DNA from: an uncultured Candidatus Melainabacteria bacterium | GTDB taxonomy: Bacteria; Cyanobacteriota; Vampirovibrionia; Gastranaerophilales; Gastranaerophilaceae | Direction: 5' to 3' | Length of the DNA: 64,000 nucleotides | Assembly (NCBI GenBank): GCA_934726055.1 | Contig: CAKVCZ010000009.1 | Span: 1 to 64,000, forward strand | Notes under the pieces: generated by a model | What the model was told of the DNA's origin: nothing | What the model saw: only the letters and a program-made list of their open reading frames with translations | Database searches by the model: none | Shown here: positions 25,013 through 33,429 of the stretch, in pieces | Position numbering within the stretch: the stretch's first letter is position 1 | How the letters are laid out: each line of letters opens with the position of its first letter | Position numbers and translations under genes: made by a program

Positions 25013-25040
25013 AAGAGCCTTTTTAGAGGCTCTTTTTTTA
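25013..25040 (+). terminator. Terminator after tRNA-like copy D
   Basis: AAGAGCC (25013-25019) pairs with GGCTCTT (25028-25034) and is followed by a run of seven T on the plus strand only, which implies that copy D is, or was, transcribed on the plus strand. Confidence 0.8.
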
Positions 25041-25082
25041 TATTCTTGATATAATAAAATCAATTTTATTTATAAAATTTTT

Positions 25083-25523
25083 CTATCTTTGTTTTTTTAT
25101 GTTTTTCTTTAAATATGGAGTTTCAAAAAGATAATTCTTGCCTTTTATTACAATCCAATCACATTCAAATTCTATGGAAACTTTTGAACCGTCTTTCATT
25201 TTAAAAGAATAAATTGTTGTATTATCTGTACAACTCATTCCTGTTTCTTTTAAAAGTTTTATATCTTTTAAATATCCTTGAAATTTATAAATTTCCGTCT
25301 TATCCTTAATTTCTCTTTCACTCACACCACCTTCTGTGAATCGTATGATTTTTAAGGAATCTATTTCATCCGTATTTAGTTTTTGATATTCGGAATAATC
25401 TAAAAGAGGTCTTCCTATTATTTCTGATATCGCAGTTGGCTTTTGACTAACACTGGCATTTGTAATCATGCTGCCACAAGTTAAAACAAAAACTAAAATC
25501 AAAGCATAAATTATTTTTTTCAT
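25083..25523 (-). CDS. Exported protein of unknown function
   Basis: This 146-residue protein has a signal peptide (MKKIIYALILVFVLTCGSMITNA). A Cys sits inside the hydrophobic region, so a lipoprotein is possible but the lipobox is weak. The mature part is a mixed alpha/beta domain with two further Cys (MSCTDNTT, FECDW) and WIVIKGKNYLFETPYL. No family is recognised. I start at 25523 because AAGG lies ten bases upstream; the ATG at 25532 is too close to it. It is the last of three adjacent minus-strand genes for exported or anchored proteins. Confidence 0.8.
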   Translation of the reverse strand: MKKIIYALILVFVLTCGSMITNASVSQKPTAISEIIGRPLLDYSEYQKLNTDEIDSLKIIRFTEGGVSEREIKDKTEIYKFQGYLKDIKLLKETGMSCTDNTTIYSFKMKDGSKVSIEFECDWIVIKGKNYLFETPYLKKNIKKQR

Positions 25524-25531
25524 AATAAACA

Positions 25532-26731
25532 TTACCTTTTTTCTATATAACCTGCAGTTGGAAGCGTGTACATATCATCAGATATTTTTTCGTATCTTCC
25601 ATGCCAGTCTTTATCCATAAAATCAAGATCTGCTTTATAAATCTCACCTGTTTCAGTATCTCTTACTCTATCATACCCCATAGTTGCATCACTTCGTTTT
25701 TGACTTAATATATCATAAGTTTTTTGTCTGGCATTCCAACCGGAAGTTATGATATTAGAGGTTTGATTACAAATTGCTTGAATTGCATTCGCATTTTGAA
25801 CAACTTGACCTTGTTCTTTATAATAACCGTTGATATATGTATTACTAAATCTTATAGAACTCAAACAATTATTCAATATTGGTGTCCAATTAACGAGTTC
25901 TCCTTCCGGAGCAGTAAAATACACCGTATTATAAACAATCAATAATACTGCCGGAGGTGCTGCAAATTCTTTTATAGTTGCGGTAAATATTCCCTCAACA
26001 TTTTTTCCTGCACCATTTTGGTAAGTGGCTCTTACAATCGAGCCGCCAGTTGCATTTCTACCAAGAACTTGAACAGGTTTAAAATTTCTTATAACAGGAA
26101 CTCTGAATCCTAAGATATTTTGATTCATATTAAATACTTGAGTATAAATTCTATAAAATCCATCTGTCGTCTGAGGACTAATAATCGGCAATTTTCCAAA
26201 AGGAGAAGTCGGATAATATCTTGCAAAAATATTTTTTGTTTGTTGATTTTTCGGATAACCTTCTGTTTTCATATTAAAAAATATTTTATAATCAGGATTT
26301 TGAGGATTATATGCCATAAAAGTATAATGCGTATAATCCGATTTGCTCGTACCAACAGACCATCCCTTTGGAATTTTCATTGAAAATAATCCGTTGTTAT
26401 ATGTTTGATATTCAACAGACTTTACTTGGTTTTTCGTAATCTTTACTTTTGGCTGCATCAAACTAAACTTATCAGCTTTTTTTTCAACTCCTGAAGTGCC
26501 AACATTTTTTGGGCTTGGAACTGTACTCACTTGCGAACCTGTCTGTCTAACAGTTACATTTTCTCCGTTCGTCTTAATAACTTCTTTTTTACCGTTTGTT
26601 ACAAGTACAACTTCATCTTTTCTAGACGAGAAACCATCAAGCAAATCATTTTCACCAATTACATAACCCAAAAAACCAATTGAAACTGCTCCAACAACAG
26701 AGCAAATTGCTATAATAATATTTTTATTCAT
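25532..26731 (-). CDS. Membrane-anchored extracytoplasmic protein of unknown function
   Basis: This 399-residue protein has an N-terminal transmembrane helix (about 5-25, IIIAICSVVGAVSIGFLGYVIG), a Ser/Thr/Lys-rich linker (30-100) and then a compact domain (about 105-300). YNNGLFSMKIPKGWSVG and later YTAPE-like strands are reminiscent of PsbP/Mog1-type folds, but that is a weak guess. The C-terminal part (about 300-399) is helical with W and Y residues and MDKDWHGRYEKISDDMYTLP. It overlaps the preceding gene by eight bases, so it belongs to a three-gene unit. Confidence 0.8.
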   Translation of the reverse strand: MNKNIIIAICSVVGAVSIGFLGYVIGENDLLDGFSSRKDEVVLVTNGKKEVIKTNGENVTVRQTGSQVSTVPSPKNVGTSGVEKKADKFSLMQPKVKITKNQVKSVEYQTYNNGLFSMKIPKGWSVGTSKSDYTHYTFMAYNPQNPDYKIFFNMKTEGYPKNQQTKNIFARYYPTSPFGKLPIISPQTTDGFYRIYTQVFNMNQNILGFRVPVIRNFKPVQVLGRNATGGSIVRATYQNGAGKNVEGIFTATIKEFAAPPAVLLIVYNTVYFTAPEGELVNWTPILNNCLSSIRFSNTYINGYYKEQGQVVQNANAIQAICNQTSNIITSGWNARQKTYDILSQKRSDATMGYDRVRDTETGEIYKADLDFMDKDWHGRYEKISDDMYTLPTAGYIEKR

Positions 26732-27110
26732 GTCTTAGTATAACTCCTCCACCAGCTAACATAAGTAATCTGTTGTTACCAACAACTTCATACATTACTC
26801 TCTTTTTAACATACAACTTATTTTCTTTTACTTTAAATTTTGTAGATATACCTTTAATTATTATTTCATTTTTCTTAAGTTCTGCATATATAGGTTTTTT
26901 AATAACTTTTTTTGCTTCATGGTCATAATCAGTTTCATAACCCTTATATTTTCCATAAGCTAAAGTGTAATTACCTGCTTTGATTACTCCGGTTTTTACA
27001 TTTGCAGTATTATTTGTTGCTGCAAAAGATTGATTTCCTTGCAGCATAATAAAACAAAATATTAATCCCAAAATAACTCTAATAAATTTTTGATTAAAAA
27101 ATCTTTTCAT
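26724..27110 (-). CDS. Exported protein of unknown function
   Basis: This 128-residue protein has a signal peptide (about 1-30, FIRVILGLIFCFIMLQGNQSFAA) and a beta-rich mature domain (GNYTLAYGKYKGYETDYD, then NEIIIKGISTKFKVKENKLYVK, cited as IKGISTKFKVKENKLYV). No family is recognised. It is the first gene of the three-gene unit, and its 3' end overlaps the start of the 399-residue protein gene by eight bases. It is divergent from the BOF protein gene with 182 bases between. Confidence 0.78.
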   Translation of the reverse strand: MKRFFNQKFIRVILGLIFCFIMLQGNQSFAATNNTANVKTGVIKAGNYTLAYGKYKGYETDYDHEAKKVIKKPIYAELKKNEIIIKGISTKFKVKENKLYVKKRVMYEVVGNNRLLMLAGGGVILRHE

Positions 27111-27292
27111 ACAAACCTCACATTCATTTATTATATGATGTAATGGAGTATATCATACTTTTAAACAAATTACAAATAAAATTTTTCATTAAGCAATATA
27201 ACATATTTTCATTATATATTCCCCACTTGCCTAATTGTTTAAGTAACGCTTTAATATATTATATTTCTGTAAACAGATAATGGAGAAACAAA

Positions 27293-27664
27293 ATGAAAAA
27301 ATTACTTTTAGTACTATCACTAATTATCATGACCTCAACTGTTTGTTTTGCAGAGCAAAATGTGGGATTTCAAGATGGAGGTGCCAGCAAAACAACAATA
27401 TCTAAAGCCTTAAAAATGAATGATAACAGCTACGTTACAATTCAGGGTAACATTCTTAAAAGAATATCTGATGACAAATATTTATTCAAAGATGCAACAG
27501 GTACAATAACTGTTGAAATTGATAACGAAAAATGGATGGGACAAGCTGTAAATACAAAAGATACATTAGAATTAACAGGCGAAATTGAAAAGAAATTTAA
27601 TTCTATAATTCTTGATGTTGATTCGGTTACGAAAGTAATAAAAGATACAAAAGATAAAAAATAA
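27293..27664 (+). CDS. Exported OB-fold (BOF/YgiW) stress-type protein
   Basis: This 123-residue protein has a signal peptide (MKKLLLVLSLIIMTSTVCFA) and a bacterial OB-fold domain of the YgiW/YdeI family: ISKALKMNDNSYVTIQGNIL, KYLFKDATGTITVEIDNEKW and DTLELTGEIEKKFNSIILDV match its five-strand pattern. In enterobacteria YgiW-type proteins are periplasmic and tied to stress and cation tolerance, and their ligand is not settled. The length fits the family (about 125-130). The ribosome binding site ATGGAG lies about nine bases before the ATG. It lies 53 bases before prfB. Confidence 0.9.
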   Translation: MKKLLLVLSLIIMTSTVCFAEQNVGFQDGGASKTTISKALKMNDNSYVTIQGNILKRISDDKYLFKDATGTITVEIDNEKWMGQAVNTKDTLELTGEIEKKFNSIILDVDSVTKVIKDTKDKK

Positions 27665-27705
27665 GCATATTTAAACAAAAATTTTATTTAATTTCTTATT
27701 CATTG

Positions 27706-27711
27706 TATAAT
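27706..27711 (+). promoter_or_regulatory. -10 hexamer of prfB (leaderless)
   Basis: A perfect TATAAT ends six bases before the prfB ATG at 27718. No Shine-Dalgarno and only a weak -35 (TTTATT, 27683-27688) are present. Confidence 0.5.
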
Positions 27712-27717
27712 TCACTT

Positions 27718-28783
27718 ATGAACATCGAAGAAATCAAAAATAGAATTACCAAAAACAAGGAGTGTCTTTGACTTTAAATCTTTAACCAAAGAATTAAGTG
27801 AATTGGAAGAAAAACTTCAAACTCCTGAAGTTTGGTCAAATCAAAAACTTGCAAACGAATTAGGTCAAAGAGTAAGAGAGATAAAGGAATATTTAGAAAA
27901 ATTCAATAATTGGGATACCGTCATTTCAGATGCAGAAGTTGCATTTGAAATGGGTGATTCCGATTTAATTAAGGAAGCAGAAATCAATTTAGAAACATTA
28001 GAAAAAGAGCTGGATAAATTTGATATTCAATTAATGCTTTCAGGTGAATATGATGAAGCAGATGCAATGCTTACAGTAAACGCCGGAGCTGGTGGAACAG
28101 ATGCTCAAGATTGGGCAGAAATGCTACTTAGAATGTACACCCGCTGGGCAGAAAGCAAATCTTGGAAAGTTGACTTATTAGACAAATCAGAAGGAGATGA
28201 AGCAGGAATAAAATCTGCCACAATCAAAATCACAGGCAAATTCGCATTCGGCTATGCAAAAGCAGAAAGAGGAGTTCACAGATTAGTTAGAATTTCACCG
28301 TTTAACGCCAACGGAAAAAGACAAACAAGTTTTGCAAGCTGTGAAGTTTCACCTATTATTGAAGATTACGAAAAAGAAATAATTATTCCACCTGAAGAAA
28401 TTGAACTGGATACAATGCGTTCCGGCGGAGCTGGGGGACAAAACGTAAACAAGGTCGAAACAGCAGTCAGAATATTACATAAACCGACAGGAATTGTTAT
28501 AAAATGTCAGCAAGAACGTTCCCAATTACAAAACAGAACCATTGCAATGCAAATGCTTGCAGCAAAACTTCTTGCAATAAGACAACAAGAACACGAAAAA
28601 AAATTAGCCGAATTAAAAGGTGAAAATTTTGATATAAACTTTGGCTCTCAAATTCGCTCTTACGTATTTCATCCGTACAAAATGGTAAAAGACCACAGAA
28701 CAGGCTATGAAGTAGGCAATGTAGATTCAGTTATGGATGGAGATATTGACGGTTTTATTGAAAGTTATTTAAAAACATTGTAA
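27718..28783 (+). CDS. prfB: Peptide chain release factor 2, with programmed +1 frameshift
   Basis: RF2 releases nascent chains at UGA and UAA. The first 17 codons run from ATG 27718 to an in-frame TGA at 27769-27771, and the main body continues in the +1 frame (about 337 codons to 28783). Seen are AGAGGTDAQDWAEMLLRMY with the GGQ-loop motif MRSGGAGGQNVNKVETAVRI (cited as SGGAGGQNVNK), the tripeptide anticodon-region and the closing SVMDGDIDGFIESYL. The intact frameshift site means RF2 autoregulation is retained. Translation likely begins on a leaderless mRNA. A single-exon reading from 27803 would lose the N-terminal helices. Confidence 0.95.
27757..27772 (+). promoter_or_regulatory. prfB programmed +1 frameshift site
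   Basis: Internal Shine-Dalgarno AAGGAG (27757-27762), three bases, then CTT-TGA-C (27766-27772). The ribosome slips from CTT to TTT and reads GAC next. The spacing matches the classical site in E. coli and other bacteria. Confidence 0.93.
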
Positions 28784-28810
28784 TAAAACTTATTCAAATC
28801 CCATTCATGA

Positions 28811-28839
28811 TTGAAATTTGATACTAAATTTGATATAAT
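28811..28839 (+). promoter_or_regulatory. Promoter of the L,D-transpeptidase gene
   Basis: -35 TTGAAA (28811-28816), a 17-base spacer and perfect -10 TATAAT (28834-28839). The ATG at 28879 has AGGAG. Confidence 0.75.
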
Positions 28840-28878
28840 AAACTGATAAAAGTGTACTCAAAAGAATAGGAGTTTTAT

Positions 28879-29649
28879 ATGGGTGGTGATCCTTCATTAA
28901 GTATTACAGGAAGTGGTATAGATATTGAAGCTCTTGTAAAAGCAGGTCAAAAAGCTGTTAATGAATATGATGCAAAACAAGTAGAAAATATTTTTGCACA
29001 AATAAACGCAGAAAATAAAGATAATCCTAATAGCATGATGGGACTTACTCTTGAAAAAAGTAATGAAAATGCAGCTACAAAGACAACAGAAAATGCATCT
29101 AAAGGCGAAACAACTGAAACATCTGCAAAAGCTGTTCCTGAAAAAACACCTACTCAAACAGGTAAAATAACAAATAACAAAGATCCTGAGTTGTTAAAAA
29201 ATGCTCCAAAACCAAATATCACAATCGCAGGAGAAGAAAAGAACGCTGCAATTGTTGTTGATTTGAGTGAAAACAGACTTTACAGATATACAGATAAAGG
29301 AGAAGCTTTTGAAGTATATTCAATAGCTTCAGGCAAAAAATCAACTCCAACGCACACAGGTTTAAGAAAAGTTGCAAATATTGAAACATATCCTTATGAT
29401 AAAGCTCCAAAAGCGACAAAAAGGCACCAAAATCCAAAACCATACGGTCCAAATATTTTAATTTTAAATCAAATTGACCCTGCAACAGGTGAAGATTTAG
29501 GTTCAAATGGTGAATTTATCCATGGAAACAATAATTCAAAAAGTATAGGAACATACGCATCTCATGGTTGTATGAGAATGGATAATGATGTTATTAAACA
29601 ACTTGCCAAAGAAGTTAAACGCGGTTCTTATGTGATTATTCAAGAATAA
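28879..29649 (+). CDS. L,D-transpeptidase (YkuD) domain protein without a visible signal peptide
   Basis: This 256-residue protein has a C-terminal YkuD domain (about 118-256). IVVDLSENRLYRYTDKGEAF opens it, and the catalytic block GEFIHGNNNSKSIGTYASHGCMRM carries the His and nucleophile Cys (cited as FIHGNN and SHGCMRM). These enzymes make 3-3 peptidoglycan cross-links or attach proteins to the wall, outside the membrane. The N-terminus (MGGDPSLSITGSGIDIEALVKAGQ) shows no Sec signal or transmembrane helix, only a helical then Thr/Ala/Lys-rich linker (about 45-110). Export by another route, or an unnoticed upstream start, is needed. The strong promoter and AGGAG argue for this start. Confidence 0.9.
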   Translation: MGGDPSLSITGSGIDIEALVKAGQKAVNEYDAKQVENIFAQINAENKDNPNSMMGLTLEKSNENAATKTTENASKGETTETSAKAVPEKTPTQTGKITNNKDPELLKNAPKPNITIAGEEKNAAIVVDLSENRLYRYTDKGEAFEVYSIASGKKSTPTHTGLRKVANIETYPYDKAPKATKRHQNPKPYGPNILILNQIDPATGEDLGSNGEFIHGNNNSKSIGTYASHGCMRMDNDVIKQLAKEVKRGSYVIIQE

Positions 29650-29667
29650 AGTAAATATAGATAGATA

Positions 29668-29707
29668 AAAAGAGATGCTCTGCAAAAAATCAGAACATCT
29701 CTTTTTT
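29668..29707. terminator. Bidirectional terminator between LDT and acyltransferase genes
   Basis: AAGAGATG-CT-CTG pairs with CAG-AA-CATCTCTT across an A-rich loop, with T runs on both strands. It serves the convergent genes ending at 29649 and 29714. Confidence 0.85.
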
Positions 29708-29713
29708 ATTTGT

Positions 29714-30877
29714 TTATTTATTTATTTTTTCTAACAATCTATTTCTTAATGTGTTACAAGGCATTTCCAGTATATAATGAACTACAACCGAAAGAATAAA
29801 TGTAAGGACAAACATCAATATAAAAGTACTACGGTATAAATATATATCATCTATCTTAAATGGGCAGCTTGCATCTTTAAATATTTTCATTGAAATTTCA
29901 ATTATATTTGAATGATAAAGATAAAACGTAAACGAAATAATCCCAAGATATTCAATAATACGCAAAGGATTTTTTAATATACCCACTATCGTTATTGGTG
30001 CAGGCATTTTTTTGTCAGCAAAATCAAATGAATATGCAATTAATAACATTGACACTAATATAAATGTCGGACAAATCCATGAATATACCCAAAAACTATA
30101 AATATCATAAATATACAAAATTATTAAAGTAAATAACGTAATCAATGAAATAGGTCTTAAAACTTGTTTGAATTTATTATCCTTTGAATTCATCGTTATC
30201 GCATTTAACAACATTCCTCCAAAAAATAAATCCATATTGGCAAACGAACATGAAAAACAGTGGTCAGCGTATGAAAGCTTTAAGAAGTTAATTATTAATC
30301 TATATGAAAGCCCTAATACTACAACTGATACTACTCCCCAAAATATTAATTTATTACTTTTATTATTAAATTTTGAAAGTATAAATTTATAGACAAAAGG
30401 AGCAAAAATATACAATTGAACAATTGTTGATACAAACCATAATGCTCCAATGCCTGTAATACCTGAAGGATTTATTCCATTATATGTAAAAGTTAGTAGT
30501 CTTAACACAGCTTTTGGATGTGTTAAAAACCACATTGGATTATAAAACAAGAAAAGAATAAATATAAAAAGCAAATACATTGGAACAATTCTTACGAATC
30601 TTGATATGTAAAAACCTATAATGCCATTTTTATTCGTTTTATATTTACCGTTATAAAAACCTTTACCCAACAAATATCCCGATAAAAAGAAAAACATCCA
30701 CATACTCATTGCTGCAGGAGTATGGAACAACGTTGAATAATGGATCTCTGGATATGTAGTAAATATAACGCAAACCGTATGAATCCCTAATACACATAAT
30801 AGGGCGATTCCTCTTAAAAAATTAAATATATCCATTTGAGAAAATAAATCCCCAATATTTTTACAAAATGCTTTCAT
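29714..30877 (-). CDS. Membrane acyltransferase (OafA/YrhL-like acyltransferase 3)
   Basis: This 387-residue protein has about ten transmembrane helices. MDIFNFLRGIALLCVLGIHTVCVIF near the start holds the Arg and His of the family (cited as LRGIALLCVLGIHTV), then FFLSGYLLGKGFY and FYISRFVRIVPMYLLF, typical of OafA-type O-acetyltransferases. Later come GIGALWFVSTIVQLYIFAPF and FTFYLYHSNIIEIS. It would acetylate a surface glycan or other envelope polymer. It lacks the C-terminal SGNH domain found in some members. It is a single gene; AAAAAGGTT precedes the ATG. The other acyltransferase at 23690 is only distantly similar. Confidence 0.93.
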   Translation of the reverse strand: MKAFCKNIGDLFSQMDIFNFLRGIALLCVLGIHTVCVIFTTYPEIHYSTLFHTPAAMSMWMFFFLSGYLLGKGFYNGKYKTNKNGIIGFYISRFVRIVPMYLLFIFILFLFYNPMWFLTHPKAVLRLLTFTYNGINPSGITGIGALWFVSTIVQLYIFAPFVYKFILSKFNNKSNKLIFWGVVSVVVLGLSYRLIINFLKLSYADHCFSCSFANMDLFFGGMLLNAITMNSKDNKFKQVLRPISLITLFTLIILYIYDIYSFWVYSWICPTFILVSMLLIAYSFDFADKKMPAPITIVGILKNPLRIIEYLGIISFTFYLYHSNIIEISMKIFKDASCPFKIDDIYLYRSTFILMFVLTFILSVVVHYILEMPCNTLRNRLLEKINK

Positions 30878-31008
30878 ATACCAACCTTTTTAATAATAAA
30901 TTTAGGCTTAATATAGCATAAACCATGTTATTATTCAATATTTATGCATTTATAAAAAATAGGGACTTATTTTTATCAAACTCTTAATTACCTATTTTAA
31001 AAATTTCA

Positions 31009-32739
31009 TTACACATTTGCTGTTTGAGTATCAAATATATCAATAAAGTTGAATATATCTGTTGAGAATACACCTTTGTCAGTAATTTTCAATTGAGGAA
31101 TTACAGGCAACGATAAAAATGCCATTGTCATAAACGGATCATCTACAACACAACCGATACTCTTTGCAGCTTTGTTTAATTCTTCAGATTTTTGAGTAAC
31201 AAATTCAATATCTTCATAAGACATAAGTCCTGCAACAGGTAGAGGCAAATGTGCAAGCACTTTACCATCTTTTACAACAACTTTACCACCTTGAGAACGA
31301 ACAAGCTCTTTTTGAGCCAAAAGCATATCTTTATCATTCGTTCCAATAATAATCATGTTATGTGAATCGTGTGCAACAGTTGATGCAATTGCACCACTTT
31401 TAATACCAAAACCTTTAACAAAACCTTTACCAATATTACCTGATGCTCTATGACGCTCTACAACACAGATTTTCAAAACATCTTCGTCTAAATTAGGTTG
31501 TGCTAAACCATTTTCAACATTTACATTCGCAACAACCTGTTTTGTAAGTAATTGGTGAGGAATAATTTCTATTGCATTTACTTTATCGCCCTTTGCTTCA
31601 ATTTCAAAACAATCATCTTCTAACCAACCTACGTTTACCGAACCACGAGTTGTCGGAACATTTACGTTTTCCAATTTATCTGTTAATTTACCGTTTTCGG
31701 CGACAATATTACCACCTTTGAATACCATCAAAGGTTTTGTAAAATCTTTCATATCAGCAAATACGTTAAAATCTGCTCTATAACCGGGAGCAATTGCACC
31801 TAAGTCTTGTATTTTAAAGTATTCTGCTGTGTTTAAACTTGCCATTTGAATTGCTTTGATTGGATTTACATTATTTTCAACGGCTCTTTGAACCATTCCG
31901 CCAATATGAACACGTAAATCTTCAGGATGCCTGTCATCAGTAACAAATAAAATTTTACGATTGTTATTGTGTTGTAAAATCGGCATCAAAGCATCTAAAT
32001 CTTTTGCCGCAGTACCTTCACGAACCATAATGTACATACCTTGTCTTAATTTTTCCAAAGCTTGTTGAGCATCAGTACATTCATGGTCTGAAGTTACACC
32101 ACTTGCGATATATGCACATAAATCTTTGTTTGCAACTTGTGGAGCATGACCGTCAACACGTTTTTTGCACTGTAAAGCCAAATCTATTTTTGCCATTACA
32201 TTTCTGTCTTTTGCCAAAACACCTGGGAAATTCATCATTTCTGCCAAACCTAATACCCATTCTTTATCCATTAATAAAGATAAGTCATAAGCATTCAATT
32301 CAAAACCTGAAGTTTCAAAAGAAGTTGCAGGGACACAAGATGGAAGCATTATATAAACTCTTAACGGTAAATGTCTTGATGATTCCCTCATAAAACTGAT
32401 ACCGTGTAAACCCAATACATTTGAAATTTCATGAGGATCTGCAACAACAGTTGTCGTACCCGCAGGAACTACAACCTGTGCAAATCTGTGTGGCAACATC
32501 ATGGAACTTTCAATATGAACATGCCCATCTATAAATCCCGGAGTTAAATATGCACCATTCAAATTTATTTCTTTTTCTCCGCAATATCCTTTATCAACAC
32601 CTGCAATTCTGCCATTTACTATTGCTACATCGCTTTCGTAAATTTCTTCGGTTAAAACATTTACAATTTTTGCGTTCTTAATTACTAAATCTGCTTTCTT
32701 TTCTCCTAAAGCAACAGAGATAAATTCTTCTTGATGCAT
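31009..32739 (-). CDS. ade: Adenine deaminase
   Basis: This 576-residue amidohydrolase converts adenine to hypoxanthine in purine salvage. Motifs are LTPGFIDGHVHIESSMMLPHRFA with the metal-binding HxH (cited as DGHVHIESSMM, about 71-81), PAGTTTVVADPHEI, KRVDGHAPQV, SGVTSDHECTDAQQALEKL, TDDRHPEDL and the C-terminal TVAHDSHNMIIIGTN. The length of about 570-580 is normal. The preceding small gene ends 35 bases upstream, so the two may be co-transcribed; no purine riboswitch is seen. The ribosome binding site AAGGAAT lies before the ATG. Confidence 0.96.
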   Translation of the reverse strand: MHQEEFISVALGEKKADLVIKNAKIVNVLTEEIYESDVAIVNGRIAGVDKGYCGEKEINLNGAYLTPGFIDGHVHIESSMMLPHRFAQVVVPAGTTTVVADPHEISNVLGLHGISFMRESSRHLPLRVYIMLPSCVPATSFETSGFELNAYDLSLLMDKEWVLGLAEMMNFPGVLAKDRNVMAKIDLALQCKKRVDGHAPQVANKDLCAYIASGVTSDHECTDAQQALEKLRQGMYIMVREGTAAKDLDALMPILQHNNNRKILFVTDDRHPEDLRVHIGGMVQRAVENNVNPIKAIQMASLNTAEYFKIQDLGAIAPGYRADFNVFADMKDFTKPLMVFKGGNIVAENGKLTDKLENVNVPTTRGSVNVGWLEDDCFEIEAKGDKVNAIEIIPHQLLTKQVVANVNVENGLAQPNLDEDVLKICVVERHRASGNIGKGFVKGFGIKSGAIASTVAHDSHNMIIIGTNDKDMLLAQKELVRSQGGKVVVKDGKVLAHLPLPVAGLMSYEDIEFVTQKSEELNKAAKSIGCVVDDPFMTMAFLSLPVIPQLKITDKGVFSTDIFNFIDIFDTQTANV

Positions 32740-32774
32740 CTTATTCCTTTCCTAAATTATAAACTTTAAACTGA

Positions 32775-33347
32775 CTATATTTTATCACAAAATTCCAATA
32801 ATTGTTCTAGTTTTCCTGAATGAATTACATCTTGAATTTTGCTTTCAATTTCTATAATTTCTTCATTTGATATTGATTCGAGTTTTCCTGCAAGAACAAT
32901 CTTGTCAACCGTATCTGTTTCAACAAAGCTTTTATTACTACGAATAAAATCTTTATATTTTTCTAAAACTTCTGATTTTTTACTGTCAAAAACAAAAGGT
33001 TTTCCTGTGTAATATTTTGAATCTTTATCCAATTTTTTTGCAAAATCAAAAATAAAATTAATCTCGCTTAAAGCCGGTTCTTCCTCGTATTCTTTGCCCA
33101 AAAACGGATTATCGACTATTTTTTCACAGCCTAAAGTTTTTAAATATGCTCCCCAAAGCATACACCCCACGTAAAAACCAATGTGTCTGTCCATAAGTTG
33201 TATTAATTTTGGCAAAGCCATTTTAAACTCTGATTTTTTTATATTGAAATTTTTAATCGCATTTAATTCTTCATAAAAATATTGTGTATCAAGTGATAAA
33301 GGAATTAAATCTTTGGTAAATCCGGGATCAAATAAAGCATTTGTCAT
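32775..33347 (-). CDS. Conserved-looking cytoplasmic protein of unknown function
   Basis: This 190-residue protein has no signal peptide and is mainly helical. Notable segments are LPKLIQLMDRHIGFYVGCMLWGAYLKTLG (about 46-74, cited in part: RHIGFYVGCMLWGAYL), with one hydrophobic stretch too polar at its edges for a membrane helix, and a C-terminal acidic helical region. No family is recognised. It has a strong ribosome binding site (AAAGGAGATTTTTT). It precedes ade by 35 bases on the same strand and diverges from the radical SAM gene. Confidence 0.78.
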   Translation of the reverse strand: MTNALFDPGFTKDLIPLSLDTQYFYEELNAIKNFNIKKSEFKMALPKLIQLMDRHIGFYVGCMLWGAYLKTLGCEKIVDNPFLGKEYEEEPALSEINFIFDFAKKLDKDSKYYTGKPFVFDSKKSEVLEKYKDFIRSNKSFVETDTVDKIVLAGKLESISNEEIIEIESKIQDVIHSGKLEQLLEFCDKI

Positions 33348-33417
33348 AAAAAATCTCCTTTTTGAAATTATAGCATAAATTTTTTAAAGACATGTTCTAT
33401 TAATATATTTTTTGATA

Positions 33418-33423
33418 TACAAT
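33418..33423 (+). promoter_or_regulatory. -10 hexamer of the radical SAM gene (leaderless)
   Basis: TACAAT ends six bases before the ATG at 33430, with no Shine-Dalgarno; the -35 is weak (TTCTAT). Confidence 0.45.
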
Positions 33424-33429
33424 AATCTT

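Noticed and set aside
32740..32774. Purine riboswitch before ade
   Set aside because: Only 35 bases separate ade from the upstream gene; there is no room for the aptamer.
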